From assembly GCA_904063045.1 (NCBI GenBank), contig CAJFCJ010000014.1, positions 806,001-870,000 of the forward strand: DNA of 64,000 nt. The letters run 5' to 3'. The position numbers and the translations under genes were made by a program. Source of the stretch: Dimorphilus gyrociliatus. Lineage: Eukaryota; Annelida; Polychaeta; Dinophilidae. Shown one piece after another: positions 13,377 to 25,889 of the stretch. The notes beneath the pieces are model-generated. The model ran no database searches. It had not been told where the DNA came from and saw only the letters and a list, made by a program, of their open reading frames with translations. How positions within the stretch are numbered: position 1 is the stretch's first letter; each line of letters begins with the position of its first letter.

Positions 13377-14399
13377 ATGCGAAATGATTTGGTTGATGCC
13401 ACAGCAGATGATTTCTCATCGATTCAAACTAATTCGACGAAAGCTCAACCCTTTAAGATTGCTTGGCCAGTTCTAGTCGTATTTTCATTCTTCTTATTAT
13501 TTGGGATAATTGGAAACTTATTAGTTATATATGTTATATGCTCTAGACAACGTCTAAGGAATGTTACAAATTTCCTTTTGTTAAATTTGGCAGCAGCTGA
13601 TGTCTTGTTCCTTGTAATTGGAGGAGGATTTGCAATGATTAATTACCTATTTTATGAATGGCCACTTGGAGGTATCGTTTGTCGATTAACTCATTTTCTT
13701 ATGTTTATGACTTGCTACGTCAGCGTCTATACTTTGGTAGCCGTCACGGCTGTTCGATATTCGATAGTAGTTAATGGTTTACAATTCATGTGTGTTAGGA
13801 CTCGTTGCCAAGGAGCTTTCCTAATAGCTTCCCTTTGGATCATATTCCTCGTCGCAAAAATACCAGTTCTACTTATTCACGATATAAAGAAGCAAGAGGC
13901 AACAGGGCGAATCGAATGTGTTATAATTGGCGCAAAGCAAGGTAGACACTTCTTTACTACCTTTTTCGTTTTCGGATACGCTCTACCACTCTCTGTTATA
14001 GCTTCACTGAATGTTCTTATAGTAAGATACCTGAGGGAAAAAAAAAGAAACTTGAGTAATCATTCGCACGTCTCACCAATTCAAGATAGGACACGCCACG
14101 TGACCAAGACTGTATTAATTGTTGTCATTGTATTCGCAGTCGTATGGTTACCTCTTCATCTTCACCTATTGATAACCTACAGCTACGGTAATGGAACATT
14201 ACCAAACGTTAAATATTATAAAATAATGGTTGTAGTATTTCATTGTTTTTGTTTTTTCTCGCCTGTCTTCAATCCGATTATTTATAATTTTTGTAGCGAA
14301 GAGTTTAGATTAACTTTTAAAGAGGTTGTATTTTGCATAAAAAGCGCTAATATTGATAATCATCCACAAGATCATAATTCTCCGCCCGTCAACGTTTAG
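13377..14399 (+). CDS. Class A peptide GPCR, allatostatin-A/galanin-like (paralogue 1)
   Basis: One coding exon, 340 aa, starting at the ATG after the acceptor at 13362. Seven hydrophobic segments are visible: TM1 with GN (GIIGNLLVIYVIC), TM2 with LAAAD, TM3 after WPLGGIVCR with SVYTLVAV, TM6 with VWLPLH and TM7 with NPIIYNF. There is an N-glycosylation site in the short N-terminus (NST). SVYTLV in TM3 and WPLG..C before it resemble allatostatin-A and galanin receptors. The ligand cannot be named. The DRY motif reads VRY: the acidic residue is replaced by Val. The closest relative in the window is the gene at 21984. It probably couples a neuropeptide to a G protein at the plasma membrane. Confidence 0.88.
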   Translation: MRNDLVDATADDFSSIQTNSTKAQPFKIAWPVLVVFSFFLLFGIIGNLLVIYVICSRQRLRNVTNFLLLNLAAADVLFLVIGGGFAMINYLFYEWPLGGIVCRLTHFLMFMTCYVSVYTLVAVTAVRYSIVVNGLQFMCVRTRCQGAFLIASLWIIFLVAKIPVLLIHDIKKQEATGRIECVIIGAKQGRHFFTTFFVFGYALPLSVIASLNVLIVRYLREKKRNLSNHSHVSPIQDRTRHVTKTVLIVVIVFAVVWLPLHLHLLITYSYGNGTLPNVKYYKIMVVVFHCFCFFSPVFNPIIYNFCSEEFRLTFKEVVFCIKSANIDNHPQDHNSPPVNV

Positions 14400-15154
14400 G
14401 AGAGAGAAAATAAACTTAGCTATGAAATATACTTTTGACATGCATATTTATGATTTACCATCTGAGATATTTTGGTACTTGCTCTACTTTTTTCTTTAAA
14501 AAAAAAAAAGACACAAAAACAAACAACAATTGCTATGAAAAGAATATGTAAGCTATTCAAAGAGAATATACTATAAATAAAGCAAACGAAAATTTACTTT
14601 TCATAAAGAGCAATGTAACAAAAGCATAAAAAATAAAACTGTATGGAGGATCAAATTCTTTTTCTTAACATATTCAATGTATACATTGCATTGTCTAACA
14701 AATGAGAACTTGGAACAATAGATTTTTCTTTAATACTTATACACAGAGCAAAAATAGTTTGTAAGCTGTTTGGTTTGATGTTTAAATATTACAAAAATAC
14801 TAGAAATGTATGGTATATAGTGTATATATAGAAATTGTATACGTATGTACATATTGAAAATGATTGTATATGAAAAAAAGCATTAAAAGAAGCGTTGCAA
14901 GAGCACGACGTTAATTTCCTCTCAGCTCAGCTGAACTACTCTGTGGTCTCTTTATTTTAGAATTTTAAACGTTTTAGTTTAGGTATAAAATATGTATATT
15001 TTATTATATTATATCTAATCATATTTTATCCTGGAACAGTTATATCTTATAAACCCCCTCTGCAATTGATAATTAATCTCCGTTTTTCTATACTTATCAA
15101 CTGATGCAAATCTTTCAAGGTATAGGTTATTATAATAAAAATTTTCACGCTGTC

Positions 15155-15205
<51 letters not shown>

Positions 15206-15965
15206 TTCTCTCTCACTTTTCATTTTGTTTTGTCCATCATTCCCCTATGTATTATTTGACCCTCAGCGTTTAAAAAAGATATAGAATTCCTATTAAAATA
15301 GAAAAGTTTCCACTCCATTAGAGACGAAAAGGAAATTTATTATCTTTTGCTACTCCTATGTGGAAAAGATTGGTAATATTTACTGGCATATTTTTAAAGA
15401 ATATACAAACCAAAGCTAAAACGTTTATATAGTGTTTCAAAATAGATAAAAAATCCCTTTGAGAGCGTTTTATTCTCGTTTGCAGGCCTGGGAAACAGTA
15501 AAGATTAAGAATGGATGTAGGTAGGTGAAAAACGAAGATAGATAAACGAAGATGAGGAAACAAATGAAGTTTTTATGAATGTATATTTTATTATTTAAGT
15601 GCAAAACGCCTAAAGGAGTTATAAATCTATAGATTCGTAGAACATTATTTAAATAAGAGAATATATATTATAATGCCAAGAGCGCTTTTGCCTTTGCCGT
15701 AACCTTATATATATATATTGCAGGTTTACGAGCCGTAAGAAATTATTAAGACCTTTCTAGGTTAGCAGAACATGATAGAATTTGAAATAGAAGCATCTTC
15801 ATTTATACGAATTGGGGATACAAAGAATTTTTTGACGCCTATAGAATTGGCACTGTGATGTCTGAGCTTATAAAACACTTCCATTGGCACAGTAAATATT
15901 GTCCAAAAAAAACAAAATATATAACATCAGGTTGGCACGTAAAACATCATCATAAGCAGTATCAT
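14400..15965. other. Convergent intergenic region, GPCR 1 to BBOF1
   Basis: AT-rich with a long CT tract (15156-15216) and no supported gene. The minus-strand open stretch at 15318-15563 has no recognisable protein. It should include the 3' UTRs of both neighbours. Confidence 0.5.
15156..15216. repeat. (CT)n microsatellite
   Basis: About 60 bp of nearly pure CT dinucleotides with a few interruptions. Confidence 0.95.
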
Positions 15966-18490
15966 CTAACAACTCGTTAAAGCGGGAAGTTGCGGTATGT
16001 TAGATGTAGATTCGTTGACCTTGGCTTGAGTTAAAAAAGTTCTGCCCTCGTTCTGATTTTCATTAATACTGTCTTTATCTTGTTCGTTCAAGTCTGGTTT
16101 TGGCCGGTTCTTACTATTATTAATCGAAGCGAATAAATAGCGTAAAACTTTCTCCTTTTGTTCCCAAGTTAGCTCACCAATGTCGACTCTATCCTCACTT
16201 TGCATTCTGTTTTAAATTAAAGAAAGTTTAAAGGGTGCTACTCGAATTAGACATCATACATATAAATAAAAGATAGGAGGGGGAGGGAGGGAGGTATTTG
16301 TTATATGTTTTGAATCGTGTAAAAGATAATAATTAATAGAGTATAAGCGTGAAAAGAGAGAGATATAGGATGATGGAATGGAGAGCATTATCTCTGTCTT
16401 TCAAATGACAATCATAAGCTTATTTCTAAACATGCATATAAAAATTAATAGAAAGATACATAAATTATATATGAAGAAGTGTGTAAGTATACATACAAAT
16501 TCTATAGTTAGAATATATATGGATTTTTTAGGCAAGTATATATATGTACTTTATATATACATCATTAACATATATAAGTATGTATACTTTATTCTAAGCG
16601 ATGATTTTCTATTGAATATTAATTATGTGCAGTGATCACAGCTGCTCAATTTTTTTTTGGAGGTGATGGGGGAAGATAAGATAAGATTTGATATTGTTTC
16701 TTTTCTTTTTCTTTTGACTACTACTAATACTACTATCATGCAACAAATTAGAATTTTGTTTATCATTCAATTTGTTAACTACTATATATAATATGCTTTT
16801 AGGATTTTTGTTTTTTTTTATGGTTGTATCATATAACATATCATACTTGTTTGTCAATTCCTCCATCTGTTTTCGCCTAGTTTGTTAATATACAGTATAT
16901 AATATATATATTATAAGAGATTTAGGTAAATTATATATATATACAATATATAATATTAGAAATTAATAATAAGTTGTTATAAGACACTAATTAAAAGAGA
17001 AAGCTATATGTAAAGAAGATGATAAGAATATCATCTTTTTAATTCTACTTACAATGCTTCAGCTGCTTCTAAATCTTTAAAAACGCTGTTTGTGCTGGTA
17101 TCTGACTTGTTAAATGTTCGAATTCTTGGATATTCTCCTTTACCTGCGTGAGCTATCAACATCCGTTGATTATAGGCCTCCTGAGCGTGTTTCCTATATT
17201 CCGCTCTGGAAAAAGAATTGATGATAAAAGAATTACTTAATTGAGTATAATACAGGCAGTTTCGTTTCTGTTCTCTTTTCTTACCTGTTAGATGATATTT
17301 CATTTTGAACTTGTTGCAGTGCGTCTAAAAAGAAACGCTCAATTTCAGTTCTCTCTTGTAATATATTTTTAGCTAATCGTTTGATTCTAGCGCATTCTTT
17401 TGTTTTCAGCTCTAGCGCCCGTTTTACTTTATCTAATTCGGTCATCGCTGATTGATTCTCCAACTTAGCTACATCGATAAGTCGACCAGCTTCATGATCA
17501 AACTCATTAACCACGTGACTTAGGGCTTTTTCCAGCGTTTCCACTTTATTGTTCAAATCAGTAAGTTCTTTTTTATTCTTTTTCTGTAGGGCTACCTTCT
17601 CTTCGATAATTAATCGATTCATTTGAACTTCATTCTGAAGTTCTGCATTCTCTTCCTTTAACTTTTCATTGCCTTTTTTCAAAACTTCTTCCGCTTCCAT
17701 ATGATAAGATAAGGCCTCATTTATTCGAACATTTTCCATGTATACAGATTTAGTTGTATCGTTTAAGTTAGCAATAGCCTCTGTGTGAGCTCTATTAGCT
17801 AATTCAGATATTTTTTGATTAGCTTCCTGTTGAAGTCTCATTTTTTCTTCAAAAAACCTTTGTTCCATTCTTGTCAAAGTGTCCTTGTGCTCTTTGTTGG
17901 CTAAGAACATCGCTTCCTTAATATCTTCTAATTCCTTTTGCATTTGTCCTCTTTTCCTACGGAATTCTTTAACGACTTTAAGTTCTGCTTGCATAACTTC
18001 CACTTCGTGGGTTTTAGAGGCAAGTTTTTGTTCCAATTCGTTGATTTGACCCTGAAGATCGTCTATTATACGCTCCTTTTCTTTTCTATGCTCTCTTTTC
18101 AGATCTCTTATATTTTGGGCAAGATCCTCTAATTTTTTATCCTTATCAATATCTTGTTTTTTCAAGTACTGTACAACGTCAATAGTATCCTTTTCTGTTT
18201 GAATCATTTGAACAGCCAGGCGTTCATTTTCTTTAACAAGCTCATGAGCTCTTTGTACAAATTGATCCTTTGAATTTTCAGCAATTTCAACTCTAGCTTG
18301 CCATAATTTTGAATTGGCATTAGCCATTGACTTGACTTCGGCATTTTTTGCCTTTTTACGTTCATCCTTCTTACCCTTCTTCCCCTTTTTACCACTATAG
18401 ATATATACGTACACAATGATTAATGAGTCTCGTCTTTCTTATGTAATAGACTACTTACCCCTTCTTCCCCTTCTTTCCTTTTTTAGGCAT
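15966..18490 (-). CDS. BBOF1: Basal body-orientation factor 1-like coiled-coil protein (BBOF1/CCDC176)
   Basis: Exons 18490-18459, 18394-17285, 17205-17053 and 16206-15966 give 511 aa with all phases consistent. The start (MPKKGKKGKKGGKKGKK) is the Lys/Gly-rich N-terminus typical of BBOF1. It is followed by about 350 residues of coiled coil and a conserved C-terminal piece (ELTWEQKEKVLRYLFASIN) that resembles the BBOF1 end. BBOF1 acts at basal bodies and axonemes of multiciliated cells, keeping basal body orientation. The 846 bp intron 16207-17052 is long for this window and contains only AT-rich repeats. The family assignment rests on remembered features of the two ends; the coiled coil alone would be non-specific. 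Confidence 0.8.
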
Positions 18491-19714
18491 GTTAATAAAT
18501 AATTTGGCACAGCATAAATACAAAAAAAGAAAGAACTTCTAAACAATTAAAACTACAGTATTTTCAACACACCATCTTGCTTGTTGCTATCGTCACCATG
18601 ACATCAAACATAGGTGGCGTTGCAAAAACTGTTCAAAACACAATTATATTCTAGACGAATATAATAATCTATAGACTGGATAAGTGGTTCATGACTAAAA
18701 ATTAAATTGAAAATATAATGAGTAATGGATAACCAGTCGAAAAAATAAAATCTTAGTAATAATAAACTTATTTGAATGTAAAGTTACAGTAGTATTAATG
18801 AATTAAACTTGAAAAACACAAAAAATAGGCAACAAGATGAGAACATAGCATGTAACATTTTGTATTTGACTATAAAAGTAAATACAGACATTAATCGAAC
18901 AAATAATTTACTAGACAGACGGCTAAGCACGTAGTTATATAGATACGATTCCCTCTCTCTCTCTCTCTCTCTTTCTTTTAAAGAATACAAAGAAAAGAGA
19001 GAAAAGATAATAAAATTTGTGTTAATAAAAATAAAACTTTAATTGAAAATCTTGTAATGATTCAACCTTAATTTAAACACTAAACTATTGCCTTGTTGTA
19101 CAGATTCTATTAATCGATACTATTCGTTATTTTTATCGGTTGGATGGTTTGTAAATTGTGTTTGTATTACATTCCCATTAATTTATATAATATATATCCA
19201 GTATATATAATCGACTATTTGACAGATAAATAACTTTAGCCTTTTAATAATATTGAATAAGTTATTAATATATTATATAAATGTAAACGTGTACCATATG
19301 TTAGTATGCAGTATATATAATAAGGAGAGCAGCATTGAATAGGCTCTTGATATTGAAATAACTCGAATAAAGTTGTTAAGTAGAAGATAAAAAAGGATAA
19401 CGGATGAATACGACGATTAGTGGATAAAAAAATGAAAGAAACCTCTAATTATGAATAGGAAAATGACTACTTTAATAAAAGGAAATGTGCAAATAAGTAC
19501 TTCGATAGTTTCTCAATATCAGTTCGATAATAATCGATAGACGGCTTTTTTTTAATCGAGGAAGTAAAATTAAGCTCTATCGATCTAGGATTGAATGGAA
19601 AAGTCTCAGTCTGGCTTTTAATGCCGAACCGTTTGAGTTATCATTTTATTGCTATTTGTTTAGTATAAAGGTAGGAAAAGAGTAATTTTCTTCCACTTGA
19701 TTGAAAATTTCGGA
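18491..19714. promoter_or_regulatory. Shared divergent upstream region of BBOF1 and stum
   Basis: 1.2 kb between divergent starts. It is AT-rich with a (CT)n tract near 18952-18972 and several ATCGATA/TATCGA-type stretches between 19110 and 19590 (for example TAATCGAT near 19532). No TATA-type core promoter was clear, and the open stretch at 18784-18990 is a repeat artefact. Confidence 0.35.
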
Positions 19715-20635
19715 ATGGCCGCTCCTAAGGATACTGTCTCCTTAATATCAGAATCGAACACTCCTAATGGAAATGGGTCGGTTGGTGCTCGACGTCCGAG
19801 TTTATGGCCATCGGCCGGAAAGGCTCTGGAATTGGCTCCCCACGAGAAACGGAAGCCAAGTATAGCGAGGAAGGAATCCCTTATCATTCCTGGGAAGATC
19901 GAAGACAGGCCTTCCAATGGACGGGATAGTCCGAATAGGAGACCGTCAATAAGTTCAAGGAGAGAAAGTAATAGATCGAATGATTCCAGAGTTAGTGCGA
20001 TTGATTTCTCAAAGTTGGAAACCACAGGCCACAAGAAAGATGACGAAGAAAAAGGAAAAACCATTACGAATACTGATTCCTATATTAGAACAGCAATACC
20101 CTATCTACCTCAATCGCTAGCCATTCTTTGCTTAATACTCAACATTCTTCTACCAGGTTCAGGTAGCAAAAATCTAGGACATTTTTGTAATTTTTTTATT
20201 GAATAAATATGGTAAAATTTATTACAGGGACAATTCTTAGCGGATTATGTTTGTTTTGTTGCGGAAAATCAAGATTGGCCAGCAAAGACAATGATATTAT
20301 GACTGTATTATGCGTTAACATATGTATTGGAATATCACAACTTTTCACCGTTACTTTTCTTCTAGTTGGCTGGTTTTGGAGTTTAACCTGGGGAATTTAT
20401 ATGGTTATTTTGGCTGGTAAGTTTAATTATTTCACCTCCAAAGAAGCGGAAGTAATGTTTAAAGAATAAATTGAATTGCATATTAACCCTTTCATTATTT
20501 TACATGTATAAACATTTTTAAACGTTCTCAGTTGAATATCGTCAAGAACAGCAGGCTAAACGAGAGAAACAGCTACAAGCTATGGCTTTAACAGCTTTTG
20601 GTTCACCAATTAGACCATGGTCGTTAAGAACGTAA
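19715..20635 (+). CDS. stum: Stum (stumble) homologue, SPEC3-domain membrane protein
   Basis: Exons 19715-20162, 20228-20416 and 20532-20635 give 246 aa. The first ATG is at 19715. The first half (about 125 residues) is a polar, Ser/Arg-rich, probably disordered cytosolic region. It is followed by the conserved SPEC3/Stum core: IPYLPQSLAILCLILNILLP, then GSGTILSGLCLFCCGK, and GWFWSLTWGIYMVILA in a final membrane segment. Drosophila stum is needed for mechanosensory transduction in proprioceptive neurons, and vertebrates have a homologue (C1orf95). The C-terminal tail is short and basic. It is the probable divergent partner of BBOF1. Confidence 0.9.
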
Positions 20636-20987
20636 TAAACATAAAATAAATGATACAATTTTTGAATTATTACTTAATAAAGAACACTTGAAAACGACAT
20701 AACTGAAAGATTATTGGCTTGAATGTATTCATTCTTAATAGAGTTGAAAAAGTTGAATTGATTAAGAAACACTGATTTTATCATTTTCTTAAGCTCTTTT
20801 CTAACATCTTCATTAAATTAAAGGTTCAAAATAATCGATCTAACTCTGCTTTGTAAATAATAATTACAATGGCTTTTTCCGTAAAAGATCAATTAATACA
20901 GTATACTTTTGAGATCAATATAATAGATTGCATAACCTGGTAAAAATTATCAATTCTCTAGACGGAAAACCTCGATTTCTCTTTCTT

Positions 20988-21035
<48 letters not shown>

Positions 21036-21983
21036 CGTATCTGTTCTTTTTCTCTTAAATTAATGAATGAAATAGTAGCTCTTTCTAAAATTAACCTTTC
21101 GCTATCTTCAAAGATATCTTAATTATCCCATGGACATAAGATATTTATTTAAAATTTCCTGGAACACAAATAGTTTCATAGCTTACGTTCCGTTAATTCT
21201 CGTATCTGGAAATTTGATAAATATAAATAACCTGGATAAGAAGATAAATCAAGATTCTAATCGAATCTTCATCCCTATTTTGCCGCTTTCTCTCGTTTTA
21301 TGTTAAAACCTTATACTCTCTCTCTCTCTCTCTCTCGTTGCCAGTTTTTCTTTTTAATTTTCCTCTCTACATCTCTATAATACCCCAAACCAGCTAGGCT
21401 TATTTTAGAATTACTTGAATGTTTTTTATACCAGCTCTAAGGTCGACTTAGTTTTGCTTCCACCATCGGTTAGACACGTGCGAATCTACTCAAAAAAAAG
21501 TCGAGTACTTGATGCGTTTAGTTTGTAATTTCGATTGATGGACAAAGAGCAAACACTTCATTATTAGTTTTTATTTCAATAAAAATTAATAACGTAAAAG
21601 TTAGTGAGAAGCCTAGTAAAGTATTTTTCCTGTTTTTCTTATTAAATGACTAAAAATAAATATTGTTTATGAAAAATATGAATAAAAGTCACACATTTAC
21701 TTAGAGCTTCTATGAATAATTCGACGCTTTTCATCTTTTTTTTATATTTAGATCATACAAATTCCCTCTATTTTTTCCTTCTCTCTCTCTTTCTCTCGCT
21801 TTCTCTCCGACTAGATATCTCCTTTTTCTTATTTGCTTTCCAGTGCAACGTGTAGTGGAGGCCTACTTGGTTATTCCAGACGAATCACGTGGCCTGGATA
21901 CGTAGTAGAAAATAAAGCAATCAGTTTTTTCACTTTGTATGCTTGGATTTGTTAAAAGTTTTCCTTATCTGTTATTACGCAAT
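20636..21983 (+). promoter_or_regulatory. Intergenic region upstream of GPCR 2
   Basis: AT-rich with CT tracts (20991-21024, 21315-21335 and around 21780). A GC-richer block at 21842-21905 contains AGGCCTAC (21859-21866) and CGAATCACGTGG (21881-21892), elements also found ahead of GPCR 1. This is the likely promoter of the downstream receptor. Confidence 0.4.
20991..21024. repeat. (CT)n microsatellite
   Basis: About 34 bp of nearly pure CT repeats, preceded by (CTTT)n. Confidence 0.95.
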
Positions 21984-23187
21984 ATGACGTTAAATCTTAA
22001 GTACAGTAAGTAAGAATTTCACTTGTGTAGTGTTTTCTTTTCAATCTCATTCACATTATGCTTTTCTTTATTTTTTTTCCTTTTATTTCTTTTGTAAACA
22101 TGAGGAAAATTCAAAGTTATTCCTTCTCTTTATACATAATATAGAATTATCAAAGTTCGACGATACGAGTACGGATGAGACGAGATTTTTAATATCATCA
22201 TCAAATTCAACAAATATGAAAGCTTTTGAATTAGCTTGGCCAGTTTTAATAATCTTTTCGTTATTTCTACTCTTTGGATTATTAGGAAATCTACTTGCAA
22301 TTTATGTTATTTGTAGTCGGAGAAATCTAAGGACAATGACAAACTTTCTTTTATTAAATTTGGCTGTTGCCGATGTTCTTTTCCTACTAATTGGTGGAAC
22401 TTTTACTATTATCAACTATTTATATAAGGAATGGCCTCTTGGAAACGCTGGCTGTCGTTTAACCCACTTCCTAATGTATACAACCTGCTATGTGAGCGTT
22501 TATACTTTGGTTATTGTTACTTCCGTTAGGTATTCGATAGTTGTCAACGGTTCTCCACTAAAATGCACACAAACCCACTGTAGAGTAGCGGCCTTGATAA
22601 TTTCCCTCTGGATCTTTTTCGTTCTGGCCAAATTTCCTGTTTTATTAATTCATAACATGAGGAGACAGAACATCACTGGTCGCATAGAATGCATAATAGA
22701 CCGTCCAACAGAAGCTGGAAGGCGTTTCTTTACAACATTTTTTATATTCAGCTACGTTCTCCCACTATCGATTATTGCCACATTGAACATCCTTATCGTT
22801 CGATTTCTTCGAATACAAAAGAGAAATTTAACCTATGTAGGTCATGTTCAAGAGAAAACACGTCACGTCACGAAAATTGTCTTTATAGTGGTAGTAATAT
22901 TTGCACTAGCATGGTTACCTTTACACGTTCATCTATTAATCACTTATTGGCGTAATGGAAATCTACCAAAAGTTAAATATTATAGGATAATGTTGGTAGT
23001 TTTCCATTGTTTTTGTTTCTTATCATCCGTTCTAAATCCTATTATTTATAATTGTTGTAGTAAAGAATTTAGAACGGCTTTTAAAGAAGTTGTTTGCCCA
23101 TTTAGAAGAGGATCAAACCATTCACTAATCCAGAACAGTCTACGTTTAACTAAAATGGCTCATAATAAACAGTTAATTTCTGTTTAA
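21984..23187 (+). CDS. Class A peptide GPCR, allatostatin-A/galanin-like (paralogue 2)
   Basis: Exon 1 (21984-22005, ATG then donor GTAAGTAAG) joins exon 2 (22145-23187) in phase 1 and gives 354 aa. Without this exon the receptor would have no ATG ahead of TM1 except one at its edge. It shares most of its length with the receptor at 13377: ELAWPVL before TM1, GLLGNLLAIYVICSRR, LLLNLAVADVLFL, KEWPLGNAGCRLTHFLM, SVYTLVIV, WLPLHVHLLITYW and NPIIYNCCSKEF. The DRY motif is again VRY. N-terminal NST is a glycosylation site. The C-tail has a Cys pair that could be palmitoylated. It is probably a neuropeptide receptor; the ligand is unknown. Confidence 0.88.
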
Positions 23188-24434
23188 ACTATAATACTAG
23201 TAGTGTATACTTGTAAGTAAAGTAAATATTTTTAACGTAACGTTCATTGTTTATAACGTTGTAAAGTTTTGCTTTTACATAAATAATCTGTATAGAGAAC
23301 GAGAAGAAGAGGAAATAAAAATGATTTTCTATCTGTATATTGATTAAAGGAGAGAGAGAGAAGGAAGAGAGAGAAAGGGGGAGAGACGTTAGATTATAAT
23401 AATTATTGGTTTCTTATAAAAATTTTATAAATAAATCTATAAAAGCAGATTCGCCTATTCAATATCCTTTTCCTTTCCTATTCTCCTGTCTTTTTTCTCT
23501 CCGTTTTGTAATAAATAAAGTTATCTTCCATCTATCTTCATATATATATACAGTATATACAGTATATTATATCTAATACGAAGCGGGGCTTGTCTACTCT
23601 TATTGTATTTAATTGAAGTGAAAATGAGTCAAGAGAATCCATGTTATTTATACAAATAGCAAAGTAGGTCTATGGCCAAAACATTAAAAACCCGGTAACC
23701 TTCTATTTTCAATTGAAACTGGAAAGGGAAAAAGATTAAATTAAAGTGTATGTGTAGTTAAACCCAAAAATTTCCTTTCTAAGAATTAATTAGAAGCTTA
23801 CTCAAAACCCTTTCAATATGGAATGAGGATAATATGAACGACAACAATATAATCATTATAAGACAATTATTCCATCATTGTTATTATTGTTATTTTTCTA
23901 TTCTTTCTTGTACCTTTTATGTTCTCTATTATTGTGGTTTTAATTATCTAAACATTTAGATAGGCTTTATAAATAGAAATATATATTTTTCTACTTTCTC
24001 TCTCTCTCTCTCTCTCTCTCTTCATTTGCAGAGAAAATTCTACATCAATGTTTAGAATAGCGTAACTATCTTCTTAGATAATATTTTAGTAACTTTATCT
24101 TTTTTGCTATCTCATTGCCATCGTCAAGTTAAATAATAAATGATACTAGGTAAGGAAAGTAGTGGATGAAGAAGTAAAACAAGCCCTTCTTCAATTTATC
24201 TCCGATATCATTATCATTAACTTAAAAGTACTGTTTAAGTGGAATTATAATAAATAATTGGAAAAAGAAGAGAATTTGTATTGAATATAGATATTTCATC
24301 ATTCATAGAGAGAGAAAGAAAATTCCATTATTCGGAGAATAAATATAAAAAAGAATAAAAAATTATTCCTATAAAAGAGAATTCAATAGTTTCAATACGT
24401 CATGACTAAACAATAAATAATGATAGAGAGAATG

Positions 24435-24467
<33 letters not shown>

Positions 24468-25545
24468 AAATGAAAAAAATTGTATTAAAACATGGTCAAT
24501 AAACCTATACAAAGAATGGAGTTTTACTGATTTTTTTCTCTTTTATTATCTATCATCAATTTTAAAAAAGCATTTTTTCCCTTTTTCAGCCTATATTAAA
24601 TTCGATGAAATACTATAATTGGTCTCGTTAATTTATGGTCGTATATATACATACAGTATATATACAAATTATTTACAGATACTATAGAAATATATATATG
24701 TTTAGATTAGACAGAAGCAAATTGATATGGAATGTAAATATGGTATACGTACCATAAAAAATATAAAAGAAGTAGAAATAAACAATTAGAAAACTCCATT
24801 CGGGATGAAAGAAATTCAGATATATATTAACAAATGAGGCAGAAAATGGATAGAATTGATAAAGTGATAGTCGAGCGAAAGTTACAAATTTTTTAAGTCT
24901 ACAATAGGACTGAAGAAAGACTGAATAAGATACCGCCATCGCCACTTTCACTTACTGCTGGGTCAATGATCTCTATCTTCTATTCATCGTTAAATAATCC
25001 CAGTAAAATTAATTAAAAATTCTCTCTTAGCGGTTAATAAGGATAATTGTAATGGAGCCAATAATGGTAATCTTATAGGTATTCCTTTAGAAAAACTTGA
25101 CAGTATTGAAATATTTATAGAGTATTGAAAATAAAAGTGGAAAAGGTACGAATAATATGACAAATATCAAATATTTAGGTAAATCTCTTCAATAAATGGC
25201 CAAATTCATTTCGGTGTTGGTAAGAAAAAAATCTTCTTACAAATCTCCAGCCAAGAAATAGCCAACTTCCTAAAGCCTTATAGCGTCTATTTTACATCGC
25301 CAAAGGGAAATTTACATACTAGTTTTTTAACGAACTTACCACAGGAATAGCCGAAAAAGTCAAGTTGAGTTAACTAAAGAAATATCCCAAATGCGAAAGC
25401 TACCCTGGATAGGGTTAAATTAGTTGTCTAAAAGGGAATAAGAAGCTAATTACACCTGAAGATAAAGAATTATTGTCCAAAGGATTTTGGGTTTTTTTCT
25501 TTTAAGAACTTTAATAGAAAACTTATCAAAAAAAACAAAAATAAT

Positions 25546-25590
<45 letters not shown>

Positions 25591-25889
25591 GAGACAAAGA
25601 ATACTTTTAAAGAACAAATAATAAGAGAAACAAAATGAAAAATAAACATAGTTATAATAGAAAAAAATATTTATTATTATGCTTTTTTTTTCGCCTTTTA
25701 ATACTATTTGCTACATTCCAATAGCTTAAATAACAGAAAAAAACAACAATTTTTTTTAACTGTAGCAGTTAAGTATGTTAATTTTCAGTCTAGAATTAAA
25801 AAAAAAAAAAAAAAAAAAACTGAGACTTTTGAGAATTTTTTTCAATATATACTAAACCAACTGTAGCAAAGAATTTTAATTATTCGTTA
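23188..25889. other. 2.7 kb gene-poor region
   Basis: AT-rich sequence with many low-complexity tracts: (GA)-rich at 23349-23385, (CT)n at 23996-24021, (GATA)n near 24448-24466, (GA)n at 25551-25595 and a poly-A run at 25799-25819. No ORF here has protein-like composition. The minus-strand stretch at 24682-24951 is Phe/Tyr-rich and looks like AT-rich noise. Confidence 0.55.
25551..25595. repeat. (GA)n microsatellite
   Basis: About 45 bp of GA repeats with two C interruptions. Confidence 0.95.

Noticed and set aside
17938-18132. Plus-strand frame over the BBOF1 gene
   Set aside because: Antisense shadow of the coiled-coil exon.
24682-24951. Minus-strand frame of 89 codons
   Set aside because: Phe/Tyr/Ile-rich sequence produced by AT-rich DNA; no membrane-protein family recognised.
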